Shown here: positions 17,819-26,465 of the stretch, one piece after another | Position numbering within the stretch: position 1 is the stretch's first letter | How the letters are laid out: each line of letters opens with the position of its first letter | Source of the DNA: Natronosalvus hydrolyticus | Lineage (GTDB): Archaea > Halobacteriota > Halobacteria > Halobacteriales > Natrialbaceae | Assembly (NCBI GenBank): GCA_025517525.1 | Contig: JAOPJZ010000008.1 | Coordinates: 62,001-126,000, forward strand | Length of the DNA: 64,000 bases | Reading direction: 5' to 3' | The notes under the pieces: generated by a model | The model's input: only the letters and a program-made list of their open reading frames with translations | Databases searched by the model: none | Told to the model about the DNA's origin: nothing | Translations under genes and position numbers: made by a program

Positions 17819-18058
17819 TTAGTTTTCACCACTGAGTAGAGTCCAAGTGGCTACTTTGTTCCACAATTGGTTGATGAGAACAACTCCTATCTTCGCAAAG
17901 ATGGCGGGAATGAGAAGCAACAACACCTGTGCTGGAAATATACATATAAAGCTGCGACATCCCAGCAAATCGCCAAGAATCAGCCAAATCAAAGAACTCC
18001 AATAGGGGTATATTGTAGGTGTCCAGAACAGGGCAAAAAGCACAAAAAGAGGATCCAA
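17819..18058 (-). CDS. Possible small two-TM membrane protein
   Basis: This ORF of 79 residues from a TTG has two long hydrophobic stretches (LFVLFALFWTPTIYPYW and AQVLLLLIPAIFAKIGVVL). No ATG is available in frame; the frame is open a further 25 codons upstream. It lies between the ISH3 remnant and a solo transposon end at 18,137-18,177. It may therefore be the cargo of a third, left-truncated cassette like those at 35.6 and 36.8 kb. Function unknown and the gene call itself is weak. Confidence 0.35.
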   Translation of the reverse strand: MDPLFVLFALFWTPTIYPYWSSLIWLILGDLLGCRSFICIFPAQVLLLLIPAIFAKIGVVLINQLWNKVATWTLLSGEN

Positions 18059-18136
18059 TTGATTGTTATTTTTGGAACCATAAAATATGGTGGAAATTAT
18101 AGCATAAGTGCTTTCTGTACCTCCGTGTTCAGTTCA

Positions 18137-18177
18137 CATCTCTACTGATCGTTGTGAACGATTTTATGACATGCTGT
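18137..18177. repeat. Solo right terminus of the TIR family seen at 35.6-38.2 kb
   Basis: The stretch TCTACTGATCGTTGTGAACG is followed by ATTTTATGACATGCTGT. It matches the right ends at 36,677-36,716 and 38,164-38,203. Homology to an unrelated repeat (18,177-18,238) begins exactly where this end stops, which fixes the boundary. No left partner was found between here and the core junction. Confidence 0.7.
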
Positions 18178-18238
18178 ACTATTTAGCGGAAGCTCTCACG
18201 AACAGCTCGACATCGTTAAGTTGCTTTGTGAAGTACTG
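18177..18238 (+). repeat. 62-bp IS remnant, inverted copy at 58,456-58,517
   Basis: TACTATTTAGCGGAAGCTCT through GAAGTACTG is the reverse complement of 58,456-58,517 with about 6 mismatches in 62 bp. The distant copy sits at the edge of a degraded IS630 remnant, so both are probably terminal pieces of the same IS type. Confidence 0.75.
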
Positions 18239-18261
18239 ATTCAATCATTCGCCACAGACGA

Positions 18262-19680
18262 TTATAATGCATTACTCAAAACACATTCACAGGATGTGAT
18301 CCGCCCATTCTGTTCCGAGTCTAGGTCAGAACGTATGCTGAACTCCTTATCACTATCTGCTTCCACAGTTATCTCTGATGACGGGGTTGTGAGTAAAATG
18401 TCGTCTTCAGTATATAGCTTAGAAATAACGAAGACCGTCACATCTACACTACTTGTGTTTTGAATCATTCCTTTTGCCGCAGTATTATCTTCGTCAAACT
18501 CACATTTCATGAGATTGAGACCCCTGAGATTCCCTTTTCGAGGAATCCAAGAATCTACTGTCCATTCTACAGAAATATTCGGTTCCTCAGCCCCCTCAGG
18601 CACAATCATTTCCATCGGAAGTGCGCCTTGCAAAGGACTTCCGCCATATTCTTTGTTGTATCTAAAGCGGTGTGTTCCCCACTGTTGTTGTGGCGGACGT
18701 GTTTCCCAGAACTCACCTGCCTCCAAACAATAGGCACGGAAAGTCACTGTTCCAAGGATAACTTTTTCGTCCTCATGGCATAGATAGAGGGTGCCTTTGA
18801 CACTGACTGACCGCTGTTCCTTCAGATTGCTACTCAAGAGAACACTAGCAACCGGATTAATCATAATTTCGGAGTCTGTATTATTTTCCCTCTCCAGCTT
18901 AGAATGGATTACTCGAACACCATCTGTCGAAATATTAATGCCAATTCTAGCATCAATCTGACTCACCATGAAGGAGCGTAGATCACCATAGATTTTAGTC
19001 AGGTAGCGATACCAAGCATTCCAGAACCGTGGGGGGATATGATTGATTTCTATCTCATCGTAACCAACATCAAACTCAATTACGCCTTTCCGAGGACTGT
19101 AGGACTGACATCCAGCAGAATACTCTAACTGATACGTTTCGAACTGTTCAAGATTAATCTCTCCATAAAATATGGGAAATTCTGCCCCGTTATACACAAC
19201 GTCATCAATAAAAATATGATTGATCTCACCGGAAGATAAAAAATAGGTATCAATATCATGGCGAATGTCAAGAACAGAGTCCGCTTTGCGAACAACATCT
19301 TCAGAATCTGTTTGTATATCCTCGTTCTCGTTTTCGTCTGTATTGTCAGATGGCTCCCCGCCAGTATCATCAGCCTTTTCATCAGGATTTTTGACAGAGA
19401 TTGAAACGTTCCAGTCTATCCTTCTCCGTTGTTTTCCAAAGTTCCAATCAGGTAATCGCATTTCAAGGTAAGTGTTTTCAGCATACCGGAACCCGTCGTT
19501 TACTATGACAAAATTCACATGGCTTTTCACCCCATCATCAAAAAGAAAATCCCGTTCTTTCTCAACCTTCAACTGGATTCTGGGCCGCTGAATGACGAAT
19601 TTATGAAGCCCAATTGATGCCGTAATTATTGTGAATATTATACCCGCAATCTGGAGGCCAGTTAGTGATGAAGTTGTCAT
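18262..19680 (-). CDS. Membrane-anchored protein of unknown function
   Basis: This protein of 472 residues has one N-terminal membrane helix (GLQIAGIIFTIITASIGLHK) followed by a long soluble region rich in beta strands. An acidic linker occupies residues about 100-130 (KADDTGGEPSDNTDENENED). No enzyme motif or known domain was recognised. It is divergent from the SIR2-domain gene with a 132-bp shared intergenic region, an arrangement seen in defence islands. Codon use is AT-richer than the core. It could be a defence partner, a surface protein or an unrelated passenger. Confidence 0.7.
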   Translation of the reverse strand: MTTSSLTGLQIAGIIFTIITASIGLHKFVIQRPRIQLKVEKERDFLFDDGVKSHVNFVIVNDGFRYAENTYLEMRLPDWNFGKQRRRIDWNVSISVKNPDEKADDTGGEPSDNTDENENEDIQTDSEDVVRKADSVLDIRHDIDTYFLSSGEINHIFIDDVVYNGAEFPIFYGEINLEQFETYQLEYSAGCQSYSPRKGVIEFDVGYDEIEINHIPPRFWNAWYRYLTKIYGDLRSFMVSQIDARIGINISTDGVRVIHSKLERENNTDSEIMINPVASVLLSSNLKEQRSVSVKGTLYLCHEDEKVILGTVTFRAYCLEAGEFWETRPPQQQWGTHRFRYNKEYGGSPLQGALPMEMIVPEGAEEPNISVEWTVDSWIPRKGNLRGLNLMKCEFDEDNTAAKGMIQNTSSVDVTVFVISKLYTEDDILLTTPSSEITVEADSDKEFSIRSDLDSEQNGRITSCECVLSNAL

Positions 19681-19751
19681 TAATTCACCTATCCTTCATT
19701 TCGGACGAAGAAGTCCTTCCTAATCATCCTACTGTTGTTTGGTACTCCACC

Positions 19752-19761
19752 CTATATTTAA
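19752..19761 (+). promoter_or_regulatory. TATA-like box upstream of the SIR2-domain gene
   Basis: CTATATTTAA lies 52-61 bp before the ATG at 19813. A purine-rich GGAAGGTGG (19798-19806) about 6 bp before the ATG looks like a ribosome-binding site and supports that start. Confidence 0.5.
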
Positions 19762-19812
19762 GCGATAAGAGTCCCCACGTTAAAGACATCAATGTTGGAA
19801 GGTGGTCACTGA

Positions 19813-21504
19813 ATGGTAGACAATGAAATGGCCCTCACATTCTCTGTCCGGAATAATCCTGGAGTCTACGCTCTACTGGTTGGTTCAGGTATATCTCGTG
19901 GAGCCGAAATCCCGACAGGATGGGACGTGATAGAGGACTTGATACGGAAGGTAGCTGAAGCTGAAGGGGAGGATCCAGAACCCGAGCCTACTGAGTGGTA
20001 CCGAGAAGAGTATGGAGAGAAGCCTCAATACGATGCCCTCTTGGAACAACTGGCTCCTTCCAAGGAAGATCGGCAGGCCCTATTGAAATCGTACTTTGAG
20101 CCGACAGATGAGGAGCGGCAGAAGGGAATTAAAACACCCTCTCAGGCTCACAAAAACATTGCTTGGTTGGTCAAACACGGATACATCAAGGTCATTGTGA
20201 CAACGAATTTCGACCGATTGCTGGAACAGGCCCTCAAAGAGAGAGGTGTCACACCGACTGTGATAGCAAAGCCAAGCGATGCAGAAGGTGTGGCACCACT
20301 GGCTCATGAGGAAGCGGTGATTCTGAAGGTTAACGGCGACTACAAAGCTAGCACTCTGAAGAACACCGCTGATGAGTTGGAGAACTATGATCCAGAAATA
20401 GAAAGGTTGATTGAGCAGGTATTGGATGAATATGGGTTGATCGTGTGCGGGTGGTCTGGAACAAATGACTCAGCGTTGCGCGATCTGATTTTATCAGCGA
20501 AAAACCGTCGGTACTCGATGTACTGGACAGCCCATAGCTCGTTGGATGAGACTGCCGAGAAGCTGGTTGAACACCGCGATGGAAATGCCATTTCAATTGA
20601 TGGGGCTGACAGTTTTTTCTACACTCTCAAAGAAAAAGTACAGGCCTTAGAAGATGCTGGTCCAGGCGCACCACTTTCAAAAGAAGTAGCACGAGAACGG
20701 ACGAAGCGGTATCTGACACGAGAGGCCCATGTGATCGATTTGGAAGAATTGATTCATGAAGAGACAGAGTCATTGCGAGAGCGGTTGGCTGATGGAGAGC
20801 GCTTCGGCCTCAGTGTTGATCGGGAAGATGCTGATACGAGTGAAGTGTTGAATAAGTATAAGAAAGAGACAGAGACTCTAATTTCGGTTTCCAGTAGTTG
20901 TGCCTATTGGGGTCCTGAGGTTCCTAACTCCCCAAGAGATCGTATTTGTAAGTCTTTGACACGTCTGGCTAAGACAGAGCCGGATCCACGCCCGAAGTAT
21001 TCTCAGTGGAGGGATTTGCCAATGTATCCTACGACTTTGCTTATTTATTCTATGGGTGTTGCAGCGGTAGATTCCGAGAATTGGGGGACAATTTATGATA
21101 TTCTGACTGAGACGGAGACCCGGCCATACAGTAGTTACACATCTGAACCTCTCGGTATTGTAGGGCACCCGTATGAGGTAGGTGAGGGGATGAGGGATGG
21201 AACGGAGGTATTGAAAGACCATCTCAAAGACAGTCTTCGTGACCCCTTGCGGATTTTCCTTCCCGAACAAGAGGACTACGATAGAGCATTTGACAAGTTT
21301 AACGTGTTGGCTGATCTCACCTTGATGGATTTGGCAGATAGGCTGAATAATGATCGTATTAGGCTTCCGAGACAACGGTACTATACTTTAGATATTGAAG
21401 AGACAGTAAATCCTGAAAGTGGTGAGTGGGCACCAATTCAGGCTGGATTTTTCGAAGGTTCTGTTGATAGAGCAAATGAGTTGATCGACCAATTACGATA
21501 TTGA
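19813..21504 (+). CDS. SIR2-domain protein, probable antiviral NADase-type effector
   Basis: This protein has 563 residues. The N-terminal SIR2-like domain (about residues 10-280) shows GSGISRGAEIPTG (NAD-binding loop), TTNFDRLLE (residues 130-138) and CGWSGTNDS (about 212-220). SIR2 domains in defence systems destroy NAD+ on infection. The segment where a catalytic HG is normally found reads KVNGD, so the histidine appears replaced by Asn and activity is uncertain. The C-terminal 280 residues have no recognised domain. The gene ends 6 bp before an IS6 remnant, so a downstream partner may have been lost. Confidence 0.78.
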   Translation: MVDNEMALTFSVRNNPGVYALLVGSGISRGAEIPTGWDVIEDLIRKVAEAEGEDPEPEPTEWYREEYGEKPQYDALLEQLAPSKEDRQALLKSYFEPTDEERQKGIKTPSQAHKNIAWLVKHGYIKVIVTTNFDRLLEQALKERGVTPTVIAKPSDAEGVAPLAHEEAVILKVNGDYKASTLKNTADELENYDPEIERLIEQVLDEYGLIVCGWSGTNDSALRDLILSAKNRRYSMYWTAHSSLDETAEKLVEHRDGNAISIDGADSFFYTLKEKVQALEDAGPGAPLSKEVARERTKRYLTREAHVIDLEELIHEETESLRERLADGERFGLSVDREDADTSEVLNKYKKETETLISVSSSCAYWGPEVPNSPRDRICKSLTRLAKTEPDPRPKYSQWRDLPMYPTTLLIYSMGVAAVDSENWGTIYDILTETETRPYSSYTSEPLGIVGHPYEVGEGMRDGTEVLKDHLKDSLRDPLRIFLPEQEDYDRAFDKFNVLADLTLMDLADRLNNDRIRLPRQRYYTLDIEETVNPESGEWAPIQAGFFEGSVDRANELIDQLRY

Positions 21505-21510
21505 ACATAC

Positions 21511-22315
21511 GGCACTGCCCAGTTTAGCACCTCGTCAGCTGACGTTCGTCCATCGAGGGATTGATGGGGTCATTGATGGTTGTAGTAATGCACGAAATGT
21601 TCACTTCATATACGTGAGCTCGCGTGACTGCCAACCCATGACTTATGGAAACGATCGACCCGCATTTGAAGGAATTAAACCACTTTTTGATCAGGTTTCG
21701 GTCGGTATAGTCAACCCAATCGTTCAATCCGAGTCGAGCGAGGGCAGTCCGATAACCAAACTGATCGACGAGAAACACCGCCTCGTAGAGATCGTGTTTT
21801 TCACGGAGTCCATGCATGAACACAGCTGCCGGATCGGTTCCGTGGCGTCCGAACAACTTGAGGTCAAGAATCAATTTGTGTCGAGGTTTATTGGATCGTA
21901 TAGACCATTTGACGTTGATCTTGACAGCAGTCTCATCGACCGCGACTCGGGACGGCTTTGCCGTCCTCAGAAAGCGGAGCGTTCTGCTGTCGAGGCGAAT
22001 CAAAGATTCGCCGACCATTGGAGAGTTTCACTCTCCAAGAGGCCGCATGAGACCTTCGTCTTGTGGACGTCGGCGGGTCTGGTACGCTGTTAGCCAGCGG
22101 ATGCACCCACTGCCAGATCGTTTGTGTCTCTCAGAGCGAACATCCGGTCAAGTGGAGGCGAACCGCGAACATCCTGGCGGGCGTCGCCATCTGTTCGCGC
22201 TCCCAACATTCATCAAATTCTGCTGCGTAGGACTCGCTGAGCAGGTCTGCGAGTTTCACGCCAAACTAACTCTACGACCTGCTCGCTTCTCAAACTCGCC
22301 TAACTAGACACTGCC
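21511..22315 (-). mobile_element. IS6-family element, degraded
   Basis: The ends read GGCACTGCCCAGTTTAG (21511) and, on the other strand, GGCAGTGTCTAGTTAG (from 22315). They match the end GGCACTGTCTAGATGAG of another IS6 element at 62,147. Size is 805 bp, normal for this family. The flanking octamers (GAACATAC and ATTGCTAC) do not match, so the target duplication has been lost or the element has recombined. Confidence 0.75.
21524..22259 (-). pseudogene. IS6-family transposase, inactivated
   Basis: Reading from a GTG at 22259 gives KLADLLSESYAAEF, the family N-terminus, then a stop after about 43 codons and a deletion. Further on the frame continues PSRVAVDETAVKINVKW (first catalytic Asp region), LFGRHGTDPAAVFMHGL, VFLVDQFGYRTALARLGL and YTDRNLIKKWF. 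The WLYAAID segment is missing and the C-terminus is scrambled. This is a dead DDE transposase. Confidence 0.75.
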
Positions 22316-22656
22316 ATTGCTACAGTCATATCCTAATCTGTGACTGCGGATTTGAGTATCCTCAATCATACTCCAAAAATCGGTTAATCACTCTGAGAAG
22401 GGAGAGGTATATATGTTTTATGAATCACTCCAGTCTCATGGCGTTTTGCTTGGCAAGTGAGCCCAGCAACAGGACTTATGAATGACTTTACCTGGTCGGC
22501 CACCCGATACTAAACCATCGAACTATTACGAGACGAAATCCTATTCATAAGCAGTAGCGATCAAGATTCACCAATGCAGTCGGTTAGACACATTGCTCAT
22601 TGCTTACCACAAAAGACGATATTCCCCCAGTATAAAATAGAAGGTAACTGGCTAAG
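22316..22656. other. Gene-free stretch between IS6 remnant and the repeat-protein gene
   Basis: No coding signal was found. It is AT-rich and contains promoter-like stretches (GAGGTATATATG near 22,410 and CAGTATAAAATAG near 22,630). The latter lies about 25 bp before the ATG at 22,657 and is a plausible TATA box for that gene. Confidence 0.5.
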
Positions 22657-23700
22657 ATGCCGACATCAAATAATGAAGATTCATCGAGTTCTGAGGAGGA
22701 TACAGGTAGTTTTCAGTTCGGACACGATCTCAAACCGTCCACGGAGGAAAAGCTCCGAGATCTCTCTGAGCAGGAGCAGGACCGTCTATTAGACATGGTC
22801 CGTTTGGAGCCGACCAGCAACTCAGAGTTGAAGAATAAGTGGGATCTGGCTTCAGGCAGTGCGGTCCACCACTATATAGAGTCAGAGTTGAAATCGTTCT
22901 ACTACAGAGATGATGAAAGCTACATCTGCGTGACAGAAAAAGCGAAAGATTTTGTCCGTGAAAATAGTGGTCTCAATCAGTACGTGACGAAAGAGTCAGA
23001 CAGCATCGAGGATGTATCAGAGAACATCCGCAACCGAGACCTCTTGATGGACCTGGTTTCGGTAGCGCAGAGTATTGGCCATCTGCCGGACGAGAGAGAA
23101 ATCCAGACGCATTCTAAATATTCTCCCAACAGGTTCCGTGATGAGTTCGGAGGTTTGTTCGAGGCTTGCGAGAAGGCAGGTATCGTTCGGGACTCGGTGA
23201 CGAAGGATGACTACACAGCAGCGAGAGAGAAAAAAGAGCGAGAAAGAGAATCAGAAGCGGAAGAAGAGGAGGAATCGGAATTTCCACCTAGCGGGCCTTC
23301 GGAAGCAGAACTGATTGAGGAACTACAGTGGGTTGACGAGGTGGTCGAGGGGGTTCCGTATCCAGCGGACATGAACGATTCAGGGGCATTTACTACGCAT
23401 GATTATCAGGAGAAATTCGGGTCTTGGGATGATGCGCTTGATGCTGCAGGTATTGACAAAGAGGAACAGTTACTGTTGGATATGCAAGCAGTGGTTGACG
23501 AGGTCGGAGAGGATATGACCGCCCCTCAGATGAATGAGCACGGGCGCTACAGCTCTACGATGGCGGCCCGGTACTTCGGTAGCTGGACTGAAGCTAAGGA
23601 ACGGTTTCAGGAGTGGAACAACGAACAGGAAGAGGAGAGTGAATCGTCTGAGGAGTTCGATAACATGGTCAACGATCGTCTGGACGATATCCTGGGATAG
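22657..23700 (+). CDS. Winged-helix protein with three HNH-associated (homing-endonuclease) repeats
   Basis: This protein has 347 residues. Residues about 28-100 look like a winged helix-turn-helix (LSEQEQDRLLDMVRLEP, SGSAVHHYIESELKSF, CVTEKAKDFV). Three modules of about 45-50 residues follow. Each has a W/F-x-x-A/E end: ...RFRDEFGGLFEACEKAGI (about 127-172), ...QEKFGSWDDALDAAGI (about 208-262) and ...MAARYFGSWTEAKERF (about 266-320). They resemble the HNH-repeat found beside haloarchaeal homing endonucleases, but no nuclease domain is present. A Glu-rich linker separates repeats 1 and 2. The gene ends 5 bp from the last gene of the Dnd/Pbe operon, tail to tail. It is probably a sequence-specific DNA-binding protein. 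Confidence 0.65.
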   Translation: MPTSNNEDSSSSEEDTGSFQFGHDLKPSTEEKLRDLSEQEQDRLLDMVRLEPTSNSELKNKWDLASGSAVHHYIESELKSFYYRDDESYICVTEKAKDFVRENSGLNQYVTKESDSIEDVSENIRNRDLLMDLVSVAQSIGHLPDEREIQTHSKYSPNRFRDEFGGLFEACEKAGIVRDSVTKDDYTAAREKKERERESEAEEEEESEFPPSGPSEAELIEELQWVDEVVEGVPYPADMNDSGAFTTHDYQEKFGSWDDALDAAGIDKEEQLLLDMQAVVDEVGEDMTAPQMNEHGRYSSTMAARYFGSWTEAKERFQEWNNEQEEESESSEEFDNMVNDRLDDILG

Positions 23701-23705
23701 CGCTC

Positions 23706-24191
23706 TTATTCGCTAATGAGGACGTCCTCTAAACGGTCTTCCCACTTCTGATCAGCTTCGTCGATGAAAGCGAGGAGGTCGAACTCGCCTTTCAAACTGA
23801 TGTCCTGATTGAGTGCTTCTACCCCGGCATCGGCGTATTGCAGAGCTAATTCCCAAAGCTCGCTGTCATCAGGGTTGTCGTCGCTGTGTTCCAGTTCGAT
23901 AAGTTTATAAATAAACTCGATCCCTTCCCGGTATTCGTTTTCGGAAGAACCACCGACCCGGTTCACCTGAATAAAATCTTGGGAGTAGCTGCCTTTGGAT
24001 TCTGTACGGGGATCGTCTCGTAGAAACCCGATGACCAGGCCTGCTGTGAACAGTTCGTAGTTAGTGTCAAACTGGTAATTGCTCTCGTCAGTTATTTCAA
24101 CGTTGTCGTCTTTGCGGGCGGTCCGGAGTACCATACTCCGATAGATATCGAACCTGGCTGTTTTGAGACGTCTGGAGGTGGTCGTACTCAT
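23706..24191 (-). CDS. pbeD: Last gene of the Dnd-Pbe operon (PbeD-like by position)
   Basis: This protein of 161 residues starts MSTTTSRRLKTARFDIYRSM and has a mainly helical, acidic sequence. No known domain was recognised. Its ATG overlaps the stop of the preceding ATPase gene by 4 bp, so it is translationally coupled to the operon. Published archaeal DndCDEA-PbeABCD loci carry four extra genes after dndA; this is the fourth here, hence the symbol, which rests on order and not on recognised sequence. It is not DndE, which is at 29,827. Confidence 0.6.
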   Translation of the reverse strand: MSTTTSRRLKTARFDIYRSMVLRTARKDDNVEITDESNYQFDTNYELFTAGLVIGFLRDDPRTESKGSYSQDFIQVNRVGGSSENEYREGIEFIYKLIELEHSDDNPDDSELWELALQYADAGVEALNQDISLKGEFDLLAFIDEADQKWEDRLEDVLISE

Positions 24192-26251
24192 TTGGCAAGC
24201 ACCCGTTTGAGGTCGGTTTCTGATTCGATACTGCTGACTTCAGAGGATTCGGGGTCATTTTCCCGCTGGTGGATTTCTAGGTGGCTGGAGATGTTGTCAC
24301 CCATTTGCTTGATGTCCTCTTCGTCAAGTTCGCCTGGTTGATAGAGAATGACCACTTGGTCACGGAAGTTGGGAAAGTACTCGATAAGGTTCTGTTTGTG
24401 TTCCGGGTCGAGCCTGCCGATTGGCGTGTCGATAATGACAGGTGCTTCCCGCGCAGTGAACTTGTTCAATCCTGCAATGAAGGAGTAGGCGATGATCTGA
24501 CGAGCGCCTTTACTGGGATTCTGCTCTTCGATATCCCGATTTCCAGAGATGGTCTTGACGTCAAGTTTGTAGTCCTTACTGATTGTGAGACCTTCGTAGA
24601 CGTCGTTCTTGTTGGTGAGTTCTTGGAAGATATTAGAGGCGTGTTTCTCGACACTTTCGCGCTGGGTTTCGACGTATCTGTCGCGGATTTTTTCCCAAGC
24701 ATCAGCGCACTCGTCGGAGAGTTTCATCAGTGTGCGGTAGCGCTGTTCCTCTTCGTCCGCCGCTTCCATTGAGTTAACTGTCTGTTCTAACTTCCGCTTC
24801 TTTTCCTCAAGTTCTTCTAAGTCTTCATCCAAGGTTTCGATTGTATTCTTTAAGCCGCCAATTTCTTCGTCGAGAGTCTCTTTCGTCTCTTGTAGCGACT
24901 CAGCTTCTTCGGCTGTAACAGTCGCTTCCTCGATTTCTTCTTCCAGGGTCTCTTTTTCGTCTTCGAGGTCGTTGATATCCTCTGCCAGACCCTCAATATC
25001 CTCTTGGATAGAGACGTACTCGCTCTTAGCCTGGCTGACGTTCAGATTTTCAGGGTAATCCCCGGACGTGAGGCATTCCAGGTGGTCAGAGGCAAATCCT
25101 TGGAGTTCCGAGATAGTGCTCATCTCATCTTTTCGCAGCTTTTCGAGCGTATTTTCTAAGGTTTCCTCTGCGTCTTCATCGATATCGGCTCCGCAAAGGC
25201 AGTCATCTCGGTCAAGGAGGTACTCAATAGTGTCCTCCATTCCAGAGACGATGGAAACATCATAATTTTCGACGCCGTGTTTTGCGCCGATACCTATCAT
25301 CAACGGGCCGAGACGAGAGTGGAGTTCACGGCGTGCTCCACGCTTCTCATCCAATTTTCCTTTCAAACTATCGTCCTGGGCACTGTCCCCGATTTCCTCT
25401 GCAATTTCGTTGACTCGGTCCTGCTTGGTAGCTACACCGGAGGCTTCAGCCAGTTCGTCTCCGATTTGGTGGCGGCGCTTCTCCTTCTGACGAAGCTCGG
25501 TTTGGGCTGAGTCCTTTTCCGTCTTTTTGGCCTCGATATCGCTTTGGACGCTACTGATATCCTCTGAAAGGTCTTGAAGTTCTTCTACGTCCTCTGCTTT
25601 ATCCTTCCATTCATCTTGGTAGTAGTCTTTCCCCTCGTCCCGAAGGTCTTGGATAGCGTTTTGGATCTCCCGGATGCCGAGAACCGTTTCAATTGCTGTT
25701 CGGACATCTGCTTCGGAGTCGTTGTAGGATCCAGCATATCGATCAAGTTCCTCGCCATCAAAGAAAAAGAAATCTGAGGCGCTTTCTGGGAGGATACCGT
25801 TAATGAACCGGTTGTATTTTTTGGCCGGATCTTCGTTCGGTGCCTGGTTGATTACGATTTCCTTGCCTTCGCTGACACTGGGCTTTTTGACGGTGACGTG
25901 GCATGATTTCCAGTTTCGGTCATCTGGGTCGTCAACTTGGTCGAACTCAATAACCCTCTCGATCTCGTAGATGTTCTGATTGTGGCTGAATTCGAGAGTT
26001 ACGCTCGCTTCATCCAGACCTTCCACGGCGGCTTTCCGATTGATTGCTTGCCGGCGTTTTTCCGATTTTAATGTGTTACCGCCTTCGAATCCGTAGAGGC
26101 AGAAGCGCATTGCAGTAAAAAACGCAGTTTTACCTCGGTCGTTTTTCGCGCCCATGAGGATTAGAGGAGAGTCACTGTTGGTTTGGAGGTCAACTGGGAC
26201 CTCCTTGTAGAAGGGCATAAAATTCTTGATGATCGCTTTTTCAACCTTCAT
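24188..26251 (-). CDS. pbeC: SMC/Rad50-like ATPase related to DndD (PbeC-like by position)
   Basis: This protein has 687 residues. The N-terminal ATPase half has an unusual Walker A, GAKNDRGKT (residues 34-42), and FFFFDGEELDRYAG, which is also typical of DndD. Two long coiled-coil blocks (about 205-270 and 395-520) flank a central CLCG resembling a zinc hook. The C-terminal half has NPSKGARQIIAYSF (signature) and VIIDTPIGRLD (Walker B). It is therefore a second DndD-like protein in the operon, probably coupling ATP hydrolysis to sensing or blocking unmodified DNA. Gene overlaps of 4 bp downstream and a 4-bp gap upstream show tight coupling. Confidence 0.75.
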   Translation of the reverse strand: MKVEKAIIKNFMPFYKEVPVDLQTNSDSPLILMGAKNDRGKTAFFTAMRFCLYGFEGGNTLKSEKRRQAINRKAAVEGLDEASVTLEFSHNQNIYEIERVIEFDQVDDPDDRNWKSCHVTVKKPSVSEGKEIVINQAPNEDPAKKYNRFINGILPESASDFFFFDGEELDRYAGSYNDSEADVRTAIETVLGIREIQNAIQDLRDEGKDYYQDEWKDKAEDVEELQDLSEDISSVQSDIEAKKTEKDSAQTELRQKEKRRHQIGDELAEASGVATKQDRVNEIAEEIGDSAQDDSLKGKLDEKRGARRELHSRLGPLMIGIGAKHGVENYDVSIVSGMEDTIEYLLDRDDCLCGADIDEDAEETLENTLEKLRKDEMSTISELQGFASDHLECLTSGDYPENLNVSQAKSEYVSIQEDIEGLAEDINDLEDEKETLEEEIEEATVTAEEAESLQETKETLDEEIGGLKNTIETLDEDLEELEEKKRKLEQTVNSMEAADEEEQRYRTLMKLSDECADAWEKIRDRYVETQRESVEKHASNIFQELTNKNDVYEGLTISKDYKLDVKTISGNRDIEEQNPSKGARQIIAYSFIAGLNKFTAREAPVIIDTPIGRLDPEHKQNLIEYFPNFRDQVVILYQPGELDEEDIKQMGDNISSHLEIHQRENDPESSEVSSIESETDLKRVLAK

Positions 26252-26255
26252 GGTG

Positions 26256-26465
26256 TTATTCCTGCATAGTCCATCCGTTATCGACGTAGTTCTCCAGTAT
26301 CTGTCTTAATTCCGATGGAAGCCCTGCCCTCCGGTCCATCGTCACCATTTCTTTTTCGAGGACGTAGATCTCTTTCAGTAAGTCCTCTGGGATATTCCGC
26401 TCGTCAGCCTGTTCAGCGATTAGTTTCTCAATCTCCGGGTCGATATCTTCTTGTTCAGTACTCAT
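26256..26465 (-). CDS. pbeB: Small Dnd-associated protein (PbeB-like by position)
   Basis: This acidic, helical protein of 69 residues (KLIAEQADERNIPEDLLKEI) overlaps the helicase stop by 4 bp and lies 4 bp before the ATPase gene. It resembles the short proteins annotated as associated with DNA modification systems in haloarchaea (from memory). Its place as second of the four post-dndA genes fits PbeB by order only. It is probably an adaptor between the helicase and the ATPase. Confidence 0.6.
   Translation of the reverse strand: MSTEQEDIDPEIEKLIAEQADERNIPEDLLKEIYVLEKEMVTMDRRAGLPSELRQILENYVDNGWTMQE

Noticed and set aside
23706..24191. 161-residue gene as DndE
   Set aside because: The real DndE, with its conserved core, is at 29,827-30,240; this protein lacks that core.
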